Part shown: positions 10,271-22,800 of the stretch, piece by piece
Layout of the letters: each line of letters starts with the position of its first letter
Numbering within the stretch: the stretch's first letter is position 1
NCBI GenBank assembly: GCA_003117195.1
Contig: BDSI01000025.1
Location: 886,898-950,897 of the forward strand
Reading direction: 5' to 3'
DNA from: Eudorina sp. 2006-703-Eu-15
Lineage: Eukaryota; Chlorophyta; Chlorophyceae; Chlamydomonadales; Volvocaceae
Length of the DNA stretch: 64,000 nucleotides
Program-made: the position numbers and the translations under genes
The notes under the pieces: generated by a model
Database searches by the model: none
Told to the model about the DNA's origin: nothing
What the model saw: the letters and a program-made list of their open reading frames with translations, nothing else

Positions 10271-13200
10271 GGAAGCGACAGCTTGCGAGCCTGGGGGACC
10301 GATGCATCGCTGCTCCGCCCGTCGCCCGTCGCCTGCTGCGGTACTGGCCGTGCCGTTGAAACATCAAGGATGGTATCCTCCGGTGCACCGCTACCGTATG
10401 CGCAACCCGGGGACAGATGCGACACCGCCAAACCCTCCTCTCTCTCCTCCTCCCGTCTCCAGGTCCTCGTCCTGTTGCAGGTGACCGCCCCACCCGTCCC
10501 ACCACCCCCCCCGGGCCCCGTCCCACCGGTTGGCCATCAGCTGCTCGTGGCTGCCCTCCTCCACCACCACCCCCGCCCGCAGCACCAGGATCCGGTCGCA
10601 CTTGCGGACGGTGCTCAGACGGTGGGCCACGAACAGCGCGGAGCGACCTGCGGGGGGCCGGGGAGCGGGGGGGCGGGGGGGGGGCGGGATCAGGGACGCG
10701 TGTGTGTGTATGTGTGTGTTTATCGAGACATCCGCCCGCCCGAGTAAGGATCGGAGGTGCGCATGTGTGTGTGTGCGTGTGTGTTAGCAAGGAGAAAAGC
10801 TGAGCCGCGAATAAGCAGAACCGTGTCCAGCAATGCAACCGACGACTGAGACCGAGACCAGAGTTACCAATATGCCAGGGCGAAGTATGTCGACCATAAG
10901 TAGTCCCAAGGGGTGTATGTGTGTTTTGTGGGGAGCGGAGTGGCGGAAGGGGGGCGTTACGGCGGACGTGTGTGTTTAGAATTGCAACCCGCCCGCCCGC
11001 CCGATCCCAGGTGGCAATATACTTACCATAGAACCTGCGAGGAAAAACTTACCAGATGCAGGCGCGCGGACAAGGCAGCCGCGCCACCACCGCAAGGCAA
11101 ATCATACCGCAAATACTAAATACGGAGACGCACGACGCACGCAAACGGATTGGTTACCGACCTGTAAAATTTATTACGAATATATGGTGACGGTCCCCAC
11201 GGAAGCAGCGTCGGTCGTCCATCATGCGGGAACGCGGAAGGAAGCAAATTATGAGGCAAAGCGGAAGGGAGCAAGACAAAATACAGTAACTAGACAAGGT
11301 GAAAGCAAACAGGATGAAAGCAAACAGGTTACTATGGTGGTGGCGCGGCTACGGGTGAGAATCGCGGGAGGAGGGATTTGTAGGCAGGGACGCGTACGCG
11401 GACGTGCGTGTATGTGTATTGCGAAGAAATCCGCCCCGAAACCACGTCAATGTGACATGCGCATGGACCCCGTTGGGAGCCGGCTTGGGGTCGGTAGCCG
11501 TGCAGTACGGCATCCTCTCTAGCCTCTCTCCCTCCCCGCCTCCCACGTCCCCTCCCCCCCTTCCCCTCCCTGGCGATGCCGTACCCCGGGCCAGCTCCTT
11601 GAGGCTGTCCATGATGGCCACCTCCGTCCCGCTGTCCAGAGCGCTGGTGGCCTCATCTGATGGGGGGGGGTGAGGGTGGGTGGGTGGTTAAAAATAAAAA
11701 CAACCCATGGGGTGGGTGGGTGGGTGGTTAAAAATAAAAACAACCCATGGGGTGGGTGGGTGGGGGTAAAGTGAAACAAGGCGGGTGGGTGGATAGGGTT
11801 TACAAAAGAGAACCCGGACCCAGAGGGGCGGGGCGATGAAGTTGGCACCAGGAAAGCAGGGACCAGGGAGGTGTGGGCGCGTGTCCATCCCTTCGGTGGT
11901 TTACTAGCCGGTGGTAACCGGGCAAGAGGGGTTTCGGGTGGAGGGTGAGACAGGTGGGGCGGGCGTTGCAGGGCCTGACCTGGGCATTGGCTTGGCATGG
12001 CCCCATCAAAGCCCCCACCCCAAAGCCCCCCCATCACCCCCACCAACCCCCCTGTTGATTCTTCACCGGACGTTTGCTCTCTGGCAGCAGCAGCGCAGTT
12101 TGCACCCGTCTACCAACTTCCTACACCCCACCTCCCAACTCCCCATCCCCCCCATCCATCCAGCCTTCCCCCACCCGCCCAGCCCACCCCCACACACCCC
12201 CATCCCCCCATCCCCCCATTCCCCATCCCCCACCCCCACCCACCCACCGCATATGAGCAGGCGGGGGGACCTTAGGAAGGCCCGGGCGATGGCCACTCGC
12301 TGCTTCTCGCCGCCACTCAGCTTGAGGCCGCGCTCGCCCACCTGGGGTACCACCGCAGTACGACAAGAGTGCAGTACAGTGGCGATTGGACGAGCGCCGT
12401 ATGACCGATGCTGCTGAATCGGGTAAGGCGCGATGTGGTGAGATACGGAGGGCTTGAAGGAGGGCTTGAAGGAGGGATCGTGAAGAGACACCGCGGCGAG
12501 GGGTACGAGGGGTACGAGGGGTACGAGGGTTACGTATGACTCACCATGGTGTCGTACTTGTCCGGCAGTGCCGTGACGGTGTCGTGCAGTCGAGCCATCA
12601 CCGCCGCCGCCTCGACCTCCGCGTCGCTGGCGTCGGGACGGCCGTACCGGATGTTCTCCCGGATGGTGTCGTACGAGAGTGCCGTATCCTGTCGCGCGTG
12701 CGGCGAACCGGCAAGTACTATAGACGCGAAGGTGATGTACGGATGTACGGCAGGAATCCAACACGTACAGCTGAGGAAGAATCTCTGGAATCGCAGCGAA
12801 TCACATTCGGTGGGACCCTCCCGCCCCCATACCCCCCGGCCCGCCCCAACCCACTCACCTGTGGTACGACAGCGATGGCCGACCGTAAGTCCGATAGCCG
12901 TAGATGTCGTACATCCACCCCGTTGATGTACACGCCGCTCGGCCGGCTGCTACCGCTGCTACAGCTCGTACCGTTGTTCGCGTGCCCGTTGTTTCTGTCG
13001 GTCGCCGGGTGCCCGTCCTCGCCTTGGCGGCTGCTGCTACAGCTGACAGCATGCGTCCCCGGATCCAGATCTTGAAAATGTCGCACGCTGCTACTGCTGC
13101 TACTGCTGCTATCGTTGCGCCTGTAGCTGTTTGCGTCTGCTGCTCCGTAATTGTTGTGGCTGCCGTTGCTACTGCTGCTAGTGTTGCTGCTACTGCTGCC

Positions 13201-16200
13201 GCTGTCGCTGCTACAGCCGGGGGCTGACTCACCGTCCGGCCAGACGTCGTACAGCCGCGTGACGAGCTTCAGGATGGTGGACTTGCCGCTGCCGCTGCTG
13301 CCCACCACCGCCACCGACTCCCCTGGAGCTATTCTCAGGGAGACGCCCTTGAGGATCTGAGGGGGGGGGTAAGGGGGGGGGGTAGGGTGGTGGGTGGCCA
13401 GCCCAGCGGCGTGCAGGGCGCGTCGGGCGGCGGGCCCGGTGCTGAACCAACGGGCGCTGAGGGTGGGTGGGGACTGGTTGAGGAGGGTTGAGGGAGGGTA
13501 AGGGAGGGTTGAGGGAGGGTTGAGGGAGGGGGTGGGAGGAGGAATGGCGAATCGGCGGACAGGTCCAGTTTCCATGAGGATTAGTCGGTTGGTTGGTTGG
13601 GTGGTTAATTAGTTGGGTTCCAAGGAGGACACGCCCAGAACAGCGAGTTGGGGGTAAACGGCGGATTGGGCTACATCCATGCTACGTAGGGACTGCGCCA
13701 ACGGTCGGTCAGAGAGCGAAGTTCCGGTGGTTGAGATTGAGCAATCACGTGGCAGCAAAGACGGGGCTCGGGATGAAGGGGGAAGGGACTGACGGGGCGG
13801 GGGCCCCCGACGCGTCTCTCAAAACACATACGGAATGCCCCTCCAATCTCCCCCCCCTCCGGGCCAGTGGTCAGCTGCCCCACCTGCCGCTCGGTGGAAT
13901 AGCCGAAGCGCACGTCCACCAGCTCCACCTGCAGTCCCCCAGGAGCTGACGCCGGGGGCTGACCCACGGGTCCGCCCTCGCCATCGACACTGCTGCTGGC
14001 ACCGCTGCTGCTGCTGCTGCTGGTGAAGGTGGTGGCGCCAGCGGGGGCAGCGGCGGCAGGAGCCGCCCCCGGGGAGCCCGCCGCCGCCGCAGGGGCCGCC
14101 GCGGCAGCTGCAGCAGCAGCCGCCCCAGTGGCGACCCCGGTGGGCAGGTGTTGGTCGCCGTCCCGGATGTTGGAGGAGGTCCTCAGGATCTGGAAGAACT
14201 CCTCCATGTCCACCAGCGCGGCGCGGAGCTCCCTGGAGAGGAGAGGAGTGGAGCGGACAGAACACAGGGAGAGCGGCGCAGAGCGCATGGAGGGCGAGGG
14301 GTGAGGAGGTATGGGGTGGGGTGGAGTGGGGTGGGGTGGGGTGGGGTGGGGTGGAGTGGGGTGGGGTGGGGTGGGGTGGGGTGGGGTGGGGTGGGGTGGG
14401 GTGGGGTGGGGTGGGGTGGGTGGGGTGGGGTGGGGTGGGGTGGGGTGGGGTGGGGTGGGGTGGGGTGGGGTGGGGTGGGGTGGGGTGGGGTGGGGTGGGG
14501 TGGGTGGGGTGGGGTGGGGTGGGGTGGGGTGGGGTGGGGTGGGGTGGGGTGGGGTGGGGTGGGGTGGGGTGGGGTGGGGTGGGGTGGGGTGGGGTGGGGT
14601 GGGGTGGGAGGGGGGGTGCGGAAGGGGACATACAGGGGAGGCGGGGCCTGGGGCAATACGGTGGAGTGGGGACGCGGAACACACGCCCCCCCCCCCGCAT
14701 CGGTTCCCCAATCCATACCCCCCAAGCCCCACCCACACGCACCTGTAGAACCAGCCCAGGAACTGCAGCGGCGCCCACAGCTGCACGATGAGCCCGCTGG
14801 CCATGACCAGGTCGCCCCCCGTGGCGGTGCCCGAGGCCACGATGGCGGCCAGGATGGCCGCCATGCCCCCCGCCAGGATAAGGCCCTGACCCGCGTTCAG
14901 ACCCGCGGACAGACCCTCCGCGCGCAGCGCCGCGGCCCGGAGCTCCCGGAGCAGCTTGTCGTACAGTCCCACCTGAAGGGGTGACATGAGGGGTGCAGGG
15001 TGTGTGTGTGTGTGTGTGTGTGTGCAAAGGGGTGGTGCCGGGCCAAACCACGGGGGCAGACCGTAGTGGTGGTTGGAGACAGTCGTTGATTGAGTGGTTG
15101 GTTAGTTTAATGTTTGTTGACGTAACGACAAGCGAGGGGAACGGAACGCTGGCCGGGGGGGTGCCTACCCGGTGCCCCCCCCTCCTCCTCAGCGTCATCC
15201 CTCTGTAAACCCCTAGTATCCCCTTTTTTCCCCAGCCGCAAGCGACACTGCACCCCCCCCACCCCTTCTGCACAGACAACCCCCCTCCCGCCGCCGCCCC
15301 CACCTCCAGTCGCTGGTTGTTGAAGAGGGTGACGGTCTCGAAGTTGAGCAGCGCATCCACCGCCTTGCTGCTGGCCTGGTTGTCCAGCTGGTTCACGTCC
15401 TGAGGGGAGGATGGCGAGGAGGGAGGAGAGATTGGTAGACATATTCAAACTGCGCTGCTGGGAGGGGGAGGGGAAGATGGCAACGGCCGTCGTACACAGA
15501 CACAGACACAGACGCGGACGCAGACACAGACACAGACACACACGCGCGCTGGTCCGGGAGGGGAGTCCTCGCCAAACACACGCACCAATACACGAATACA
15601 CGCATACACATATAACACAAACAGAAGCACCAATACCCGAGCTTGCAGCTCAGTCGTCCCTCGTCCCCGTAACCCCCTAACCCCGCCCCACCCCATTCCC
15701 CCACCCCATCTACCCCCCCCCCCCACCACCACCACCATACAACCCCCCTACCTTTCGCACTTCCGTGGCCCTCTGCGTGAGTACGACGGTCCAGGTGACG
15801 TAGGCGGCGAAGGTGGCGGCCAGTAGCCCCGCCAGAAGCGGACCGAACCGGGTGGCCAGCAGCGCCGCCACAGCCGCCAGCTCGAGGCCGGTGGGCAGGA
15901 AGGTGAAGATGAGGGCGCGGTACAGGACGGCGATGGAGCGGGTGCCTGAAGGGAGGGGAAGGGTGGGGCGGGGAGGGGTCCAGGGGAAGGGAGGGGAGGG
16001 GAGGGGCGAGGTGGGTGCAGGCGGATGCTTCTCTAGGCGATTTCGCTGTCTTTATTGACAGAGGGGGCGGCAGACGGACGGACATCGCAACACGGGGGGA
16101 AGGAGCGGGGGTCGTGGGGTGGGTTGCGATGAGGGGTTGTGCTGGAGCTTGTGTGGCGATTATCGGTTGCGGGGATGACGGATAGCGGCGGGCGGGGGAC

Positions 16201-17680
16201 CGAAACGCCTGAGGTTTAGGTTCCGTTGTGGGGTATTAGCCCCCTCCCCCCGCCCCCCCCCCCGCATCCACCCTTTTTCCGCCGCGCCGCGCCGCGCCGA
16301 GGCCGAAAGCGTAACAAGAAATGGTGATTGAATCCACGATGTCGATCCGCTACCCGCACCCGACACCGCCGTACTATGTCGTACTGTTGCCGTACACCCT
16401 CCGTACCTCGCTCCAGGATGCGCGAGACCCGGCCCGTACGGCGGTCTATGTGGTAGCGGGTGTCCAGACCCAGGACGTGAGAGAAGGTGTGGTAGGCCAC
16501 GCGGCGGGTGACGGCCTGACTCACGGGGGCGAAGATGGGCGACTGCGGGGGAGGAAGGGGAAGGGAGGGAGGGAGGAGGAGGAGGAGGATGAGGGGTATA
16601 GTAGGAAATTGGTTGACATATTTACACTGCGCTGCTGCTGCCAGAGCAAACGTCCCATAAAGACTCGACCGAGGAGGGGGGGAAATTGGAGAGGTAGGGC
16701 GCAGAGGAGGAGTCAATCCATGGGCATTAATGTCCCGGTGCCAGCCAAGCATGGAATGCCAGGACTGAATGCGGGAAAGGTGGGCGACTGCGGCGGAGGC
16801 AGGGAGGCTGGGAGGGAGGGGAATACAGGAAATTGGTGGAGACATATACAAGGTGAAGGGGAAGGGGTGATACCGCAGCGACCGCCTGCAGGGCACTGGC
16901 TGCGACTGAAGCGTGCGACCTTCTTGGTCTCCACACACGCACACACTTCGGCCCCTCGCCATGTCACTCGCACTCCTGTTCTGCCTCTGCTTAAGAAGCA
17001 CACGCCCAGGCGGGACTTGGGGAGCACATCCTCCGGAAAGACGCGCAGCCCCTGCGCCATCCACCACCACCGCCCCATCCTCTCCCCCCTTTGCCATTCT
17101 AGACAGCGGAATCGCGAAACATTTACCGATTGCGTAGTAGTTGTCCGGTTGGCCGACGCCGCCGTTGAAGTAGGACGCCAATCCCTCCCCCTTTCCGTCA
17201 ATAAAGACAGCCAAACCGCCCATCCCTCCCCCCTCCCCCCCCCCCCCCCAAACCATGAGCCCCGCCCCCCCTCATCCCCCACGGCCCCACCTGCGCCTCC
17301 TTAGCCATCACCTTCACGCAATCCAGGGCGCCGTACAGCAGTACGGCAGACAACGCCGCATTCACGGTCGCCACCACGCCGGCGGAGGCCTGCGTGTGTG
17401 TGTGTGTGTGTATGTGTGTGGGGCCGGCGCGGGGGGGGGGAGGGGATAGCCGGGTTGTAGTGGGGGAGCCTTGAGGGGGGATTGTCGTAGGGGTCGGGTC
17501 GGGCTGGGGTCAAGGGAGCTATGTCACAAGGGGGACCAGCATGGACGTACGGACGGAACGTACGGGAGGAATGTACGGCGTGTGGAGGCCTCCAGAGGGG
17601 CTCCCCGTCAGCTCGTCCAATACCCCATTTCTCAGTCGGTGAGACAGCGAAACCGGCGGGGCCCCGCCCCCTCACACATG

Positions 17681-17711
<31 letters not shown>

Positions 17712-19150
17712 GGCCCCACCCACCGACATGGCGTCGACGGCCCCCTTGAAGGCGAGCGGCAGGGAGATGCCTTTGGGGGGGGGCGGGGGATGGGGGTGGA
17801 GGGGGGTTTAGGGGGGCGTGAGCGCGTACGTATGTGTGCTTGGGGTTGTAGGGATGTGGGGTTGTGGGTGGATGTGTCGGTGGGAAACACCTCCCCCTCC
17901 GCCGAGCTGGTTGGTTGTTTCCGGTTGGTTGCCGGTTGGTTAGTCCTCAACGACCGCAGCAGCCCACCCCACCCCAGCACAGACCCGGCCCCTCCGCAGC
18001 CATTGGGGGGCCGTCCGTCCGCCGCACCCGCACCGCCACAACACCGCCACAACCCTCCCCCAGGCCCCTCCCACCCCTTACGTACCGCCCCTCCCCTCCC
18101 CGCCCCTCCCCGCCCTCACCCGCCAGCTTGGCCACCACCATACACGACACGGCCGCCGCCAGCCGCCACACGAGGTGTCGCTCCTGGAAGGCCAGGCGGA
18201 TGCTGCCGAGGAAGGGGGGGAAGGGGGGAGGGGAGCGGTGGGGAGGACGGGAGGGGGAGGGGAGGACGGAAGGCCGGGAGGCCAGGCGGGGGCAGGGATT
18301 TTAGCATGGTGTGTGTGTATGTGCTTGATGGCAGCTGGATAGGAGAAACAGAGGGGGGGGGTTCCGCTGCACCGATAGACATTAGGGAATAGAGCGGTGC
18401 ACGGGGGGCTGGCCTCTCCTGGTTCTCCACACCCCCTCCGCCCCATCCCTCCAACCCTCCCCTCGCCCATCGTCCGTACGACGCCGACCCCCCATCCCCC
18501 GTCCGTACTCTCTAGTAGAAGGAATAACCCACGGGGTTTCCCCTCCCCCCCCCCCGCCCTGTCGCCCGGCCCCCTGCCCCGAACCCCCCCCCTGCCTCTC
18601 GCCCCGCCCCCTGCCTCCCCGTCCGTGCATCGCGAGACCAGAGACGGAGGACGGCCCAATCACACGCGGTCCCGCCGTTCCAACTTGTCCGTACTCACAG
18701 GTACGGCACCACGTCCTGCAGGTTCCCGCTCCCTGGCGGCGTCGGAAGCGGCGGCACCGCGGGGAACTGCGCCGCCACCGCGGCGGCGGTTGCGCCGGCG
18801 GACGACGACGGCGACGGAGGGCTGCTACTGCTGCCGCTGCTGCTGTTGTTGCTGTTGTTGCGGTTACTGCCGGCATCGGAGGCGGCGTCCGGTTTGGGCG
18901 CCCCGCCGGCAAAGCCCACTCCGTTGGACGGTCCCGGGGCAGCCACTGAAACGGAAAGCGACGCCGCAGCGCCGCATCGCCAGCGGGATGCTTGGCCGCT
19001 GCGGCCATGGCGCCGGAATGGAAGAAGCCCTAAGCTCGGCGCAGCCCTCCGCAACCGCTGACGCGGCAGCGGATAAAGTGCGCTCGTGTGGTTACAGCCA
19101 CGGCAACGTGAAGCAGCGCCGGGAAGCGTCCCGGCGGCCGCGGGACGCAT
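9703..19150 (-). CDS. Half-size ABC transporter of the mitochondrial ATM1/ABCB7 type
   Basis: Fifteen exons on the minus strand join in phase to 3018 nt, 1005 residues: 19150-18699, 18202-18120, 17770-17724, 17389-17291, 16542-16407, 15945-15752, 15399-15304, 14972-14743, 14232-13884, 13356-12859, 12688-12545, 12341-12248, 11656-11585, 10647-10527, 10105-9703. An Arg/Ala-rich presequence precedes six predicted membrane helices. [18 protein letters not shown] and [20 protein letters not shown] are hallmarks of ATM1-like exporters. The nucleotide-binding domain is complete: Walker [11 protein letters not shown]-loop VVPQD, signature LSGGEKQ, Walker [13 protein letters not shown] and H-loop AHRLST. 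In the family, these proteins export a glutathione-linked sulfur compound for cytosolic iron-sulfur assembly. Oddities are a Ser-rich insertion of about 98 residues between Walker A and the Q-loop, an Ala/Ser linker before the domain, and an acidic tail of about 115 residues. ABCB6/HMT1 is less likely because an extra N-terminal membrane domain is missing. Confidence 0.92.
11674..11760. repeat. 40-bp tandem duplication in ABC transporter intron
   Basis: Two copies of a unit with ggttaaaaataaaaacaacc flanked by gggtgggt, offset by 40 bp, inside the intron between exons 12 and 13. Confidence 0.85.
12068..12129 (+). repeat. Dispersed element A, near full-length, antisense to the transporter
   Basis: Contains ggacgtttgctct, tggcagcagcagcgcagt and gtctaccaacttcctacac in order, one of the most complete copies of family A. 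It is in the intron between exons 12 and 13, opposite to transcription. Confidence 0.75.
14312..14608. repeat. GGGGT pentamer satellite in ABC transporter intron
   Basis: About 60 GGGGT units with rare ggagt and GGGT variants, between exons 8 and 9. Orientation relative to the host gene is the same as in the satellite at 2107-2384. Confidence 0.95.
15423..15460 (-). repeat. Dispersed element A copy in intron 6
   Basis: Minus-strand copy with attggtagacatattcaaac followed by tgcgctgctggg; sense relative to the transporter, 24 bp upstream of exon 7 in plus coordinates. Confidence 0.7.
16028..16075 (+). repeat. Dispersed element C copy in intron 5
   Basis: Core gatttcgctgtctttattga followed by cagagggggcgg, antisense to the transporter gene. 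Confidence 0.7.
16602..16655 (-). repeat. Dispersed element A, near full-length, in intron 4
   Basis: Plus strand reads ggaaattggttgacatattt then actgcgctgctgctgccaga and gcaaacgtcc. A further diverged copy with aggaaattggtggagacata lies at about 16823-16860 in the same intron. Confidence 0.75.
17180..17225 (-). repeat. Dispersed element C copy in intron 4
   Basis: Plus strand reads ccgtcaataaagacagccaa before accgccc, the reverse complement of the C core. Another diverged copy (gagacagcgaaaccgg) is at about 17627-17660. Confidence 0.65.
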
Positions 19151-19815
19151 GGCGTCTCTCGTGGATGCGCGCTTCCCTGGCCACAGACTGAGGCAAAAGA
19201 CGCCGCGCGCGTCGCTCAAAGTGGATTAATTAAAAATGCGCTGTTGCGCAAATGGTTAACCTTCGGGCATCTATTAACCAGTAGTGTTGGTGGGTTCGCT
19301 TTGGTCGCCACAAGTTAGTAAATGTTTACAAGCTCTCCGTTCACAATACTGCCTGAAACGTTCATTTGATAAGGTTAACCCGTATTATTACATCGCCTGT
19401 CCCCGTTTGCCACCGATCCGCACTTCCGCGGTCCCTGATGACGTCTCGTCCGTCATCAGGTCGTTAGCGCAACCGTGAAGGGGTCTGACGTCTGATTTCC
19501 TCTAAACCTTACGAAAAAATAATAATTCTGCCAACTTCATAGGAGCTTTATATTTTCTGACTTATTTATGTCTCACAACTCCTGTCGGCCGCAGTTCCGA
19601 CGTTTAGGCACAGATAGGACCGGGCGTTTAATGTAAGATCCCGGAATGTAATTTATGTATACAACACCATAACGCTTCTGAGCAAGCTGTACACCAGATC
19701 ACCGCCGCTCGCCCATCCAGCTGATTGAGTATGGTCCTCCGAGCGCCGACAGCCGCAGCGACAGCGCGCAACTGAGCACTCCAACCGAATACCACTTCCC
19801 TCAATTCCTACGCAC
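19151..19815. promoter_or_regulatory. Divergent promoter region between the ABC transporter and the large plus-strand gene
   Basis: 665 bp between two start codons facing away from each other. The centre, about 19220-19680, is AT-rich (for example gattaattaaaaatg and gaaaaaataataattc), unlike the coding flanks. Promoter role is inferred from position; no specific factor site is recognised. Confidence 0.45.
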
Positions 19816-22800
19816 ATGTCAACTCCGGGCCCAGCAGCCGCTGACTGTGTGGCAGCCTTGCGCGGTTGGGGCCCGCTGCTGCCGGTCCGACCGCCATGCC
19901 GTACATCCTCCGTAACTACGAGGCGTCGTACCGGCGTGGCGCCCCCGCCGACTCCTCCTCATCCTAACCACGTTGCAAGCTCTGCTGCTCCCTGCTGTGG
20001 CACCGGTGTGGTTCCGGTGCGGTCGCCTTGCGGCGGTCGCCGCGCCCGGGTTGCGTGTGGCGCCGCCGCATCCACATCCGCCTCCACATCCGCATCCGCC
20101 GCCGCAGCAGCAGCAGTAGGATTTGCAGCAGCCGCATCCGCGGCAGCAGCAACAGCCGCATCCGCAGCCGGACCGCACTCCCAGCTGGCGGCCATCCTTG
20201 CCGGTGCCCCGGCAGCTGCCCGCCGGCCCCACCTCGGCGGCGCACCGACGCGACTACGCCGCCGGTACGGCGGCGGCGGCGGCGGCGGCAGCGGAGCAGC
20301 GGCGCCGGTGGCTGTTGTTGCGGCTGGTGGTGATGCTGCCGCGGGGGGCGGACAGGCGGCGGGTGAGGGCGGGGCCCCGCAGGGCAGCAGCCCCCACCAC
20401 CTTCCCCTCCCGCAACCTCAGCAGCGCCCAGCTGCTGACGGCGCCGCCAGCCTCCCACCCGGCGGCGCACCGACGGAGCCGCCGCCGATGGATGGGGCGG
20501 GGCCGCCGCCAGCGGAGGCGGAGGCGCAGGCGGGCGCCGCGGCGGCGGCCGCAGAGGCCGGCGGCGCCGCCGCCCAGTCCGAGTACGTGGAAGAGTACGA
20601 GACGGTGTACGAGACGGAGACGGAGGAGCACGGCGGCGGCGGCGGCGGCGGCGTCAGCCGCGTGGGGCCGGCAGCGGCGGCGGCGGCGGCTGACGGGACG
20701 GGGGCTGTAGCGGTGGGCAGTAGTACGGCGGAGGCGAGGACGTCCGCGGCGGCGGCGGCGGCGGCGGGTGCTTCGGCTGGGGAGGTGGCGGCGCAGGTGG
20801 GGACGCGGTGCCTCCAGGGAGGGGTTTAAAAAGAAACAGCCCAGACACACCCAGCCCTGCGACAAATACTGACCAACGATACCCCGGGAGGGGACGGGCA
20901 CCACCGCCGGCGGGCGCATGGTGCTCGCGTTTTGTTGGGCTGCTGTGGTTTCGTGTGTCGTGTCGTGGCGTGTCGTGTCGTGTCGTGTTTGTGCGTGAAG
21001 TAAACTGATGTAATGAACTGCCCTAAATGCCTAGTCCTCTGCCCCCATTGACTGCCCCGTATCTCCCTCTTTTACCTTTCCATCCCTGCCCCCTGCGACT
21101 TCCTGTCTTCCGTCCCATTTTTCGCTTCATCGCGGGCTAAGGGAAATTTCCCACACCCACCAGCCGCTCTAGACCCCGCCCGCCCGCCCGCCCGCCCTAC
21201 TCCTCCGCGCCCACGCGCCAGGCCGCCCCGAGGTCGCTCCACGCTGCCGTACCGCCGCTGGCCGCCACGCTGCCGTACTCTGCCGCCGGCGGCGGCGGCG
21301 CCTTCCTGGGCGGCACCTCCGTTGGCGGTTGGGCGCTGGCGGCGGCGCTGCTGTTCGCCATCCGCCTGAGCCGCCAGGAGGCGGACTCGGAGCGGCTGGA
21401 CCTGGAGGCGCTGCAGGTGGGGGGCATGTTAAAATAAACCGAGAGACACGACTTGCGAGGACCCTAATTGCGCACGCGGACGAGCGAGGCCGTTGGCTGC
21501 GCATTGGGGGGCATGTGTGTGCGTGTGTGTGTGTAAATGAAAACTGCAACTGGGGTCTGTGTGTGTGTGTGTGTGTGTGTGTAAATGAAAACTGCAACTG
21601 GGGTCTGTGTGTGTGTGTAAATGAAAACTGCAACTGGGGTCTGTGTGTGTGTGTGTGTGTAAATGAAAACTGCAACTGGGGTCTGTGTGTGTGTGTGTGT
21701 GTAAATGAAAACTGCAACTGGGGTCTGTGTGTGTGTGTGTGTGTAAATGAAAACTGCAACTGGGGTCTGTGTGTGTGTGTGTAAATGAAAACTGCAACTG
21801 GGGTCTGTGTGTGGGTGTGTGAGTGTGTTTGTTAGGGATGTTACAGCGGACCCCGTGTTTGTTTGTGGGATCTGTGTGTGGGGTTGTGGGGGTGTGGGCG
21901 TGGTCGTTACATATCTGACGCTTGCCGGGGTTTAGGTTAGTTTGTGGGTTATGTGGGGTTGCTGGTGTGACTAGGGTGTGTGGGTACGTGTGCTTGTGTG
22001 TACGTGGGTGTATGGAGGGCCCCCCCCCGTCCCCACGGGCGGTGCCCCATGCCCAGACGTAAGGCCCCATTGGCCCTGCCCCAACTCCGCGCGATTATCC
22101 GACTGGCCGGGCCCCTCCCACACCTCCCTCCCCAGGCCTATCTGACTACCCGTTTCACGCACTCACCCCCTTACCTTCCCCCCGGCCTGCCCTGCCGTGC
22201 CCTGGCCCCCCCCCATCCTCGCTTTCCTCCTCCCTCCCTCCCGCCACCCCCCCTCCCTTTCATCCCTGCCCCCCTGGCCCCCTGCCCCCCGCCTGCCCCC
22301 CCCCCAGGCTCGCCAAGCTGAGGGGCGGCAGCTGGATGGGGAGCTGCGGGCCAAGCGGCGGGCCTTCCTTGAGGAGGAGCAGCGGAGGAAGGAGGAGGAG
22401 GCGGCAAAGAGGTGGGCGGAGGGGTGGGGGTTGGGGGTTGATGGACATTCTCACACTGCGTTGGTTTCAGGGACGGTGCGGGGCCGGGGGCACACCGCGT
22501 TGGACCCTAGAGGGCTCCCTCCCTCCTCGGGCAGCAGCGCAGCTCCAATATGCCTACTAATTTCCTCTACACCCCCTCCCTTTCGTTGTCTGCCATCCCG
22601 CCGGGCCAATTGCCCGTCTGCCCTGCCCTGCCCTGCCCTGCCCTGCCCTGCCCTGCCCTGCCCTGCCCTGCCCTGCCCTGCCCTGCCCTGCCCTGCCCTG
22701 CCCTGCCCTGCCCTGCCCTGCCCTGCCCTGCCCTGCCCTGCCCTGCCCTGCCCTGCCCTGCCCTGCCCTGCCCTGCCCTGCCCTGCCTTGCCCTGTCCAC

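Noticed and set aside
13073..13233. Intron within ABC transporter exon 10 starting at the GTGAGT after WPDG
   Set aside because: Most acceptors before the next conserved segment would break the frame and the read-through is open. One in-phase acceptor (ttttcaag at about 13073) keeps the alternative alive, so it is raised as a finding.
16216..17256. Possible extra exon of the ABC transporter ([19 protein letters not shown] near 17120-17170)
   Set aside because: Exons 4 and 5 join in phase 0 and give continuous ATM1-like sequence. The stretch contains a family C repeat, so it is treated as intron.
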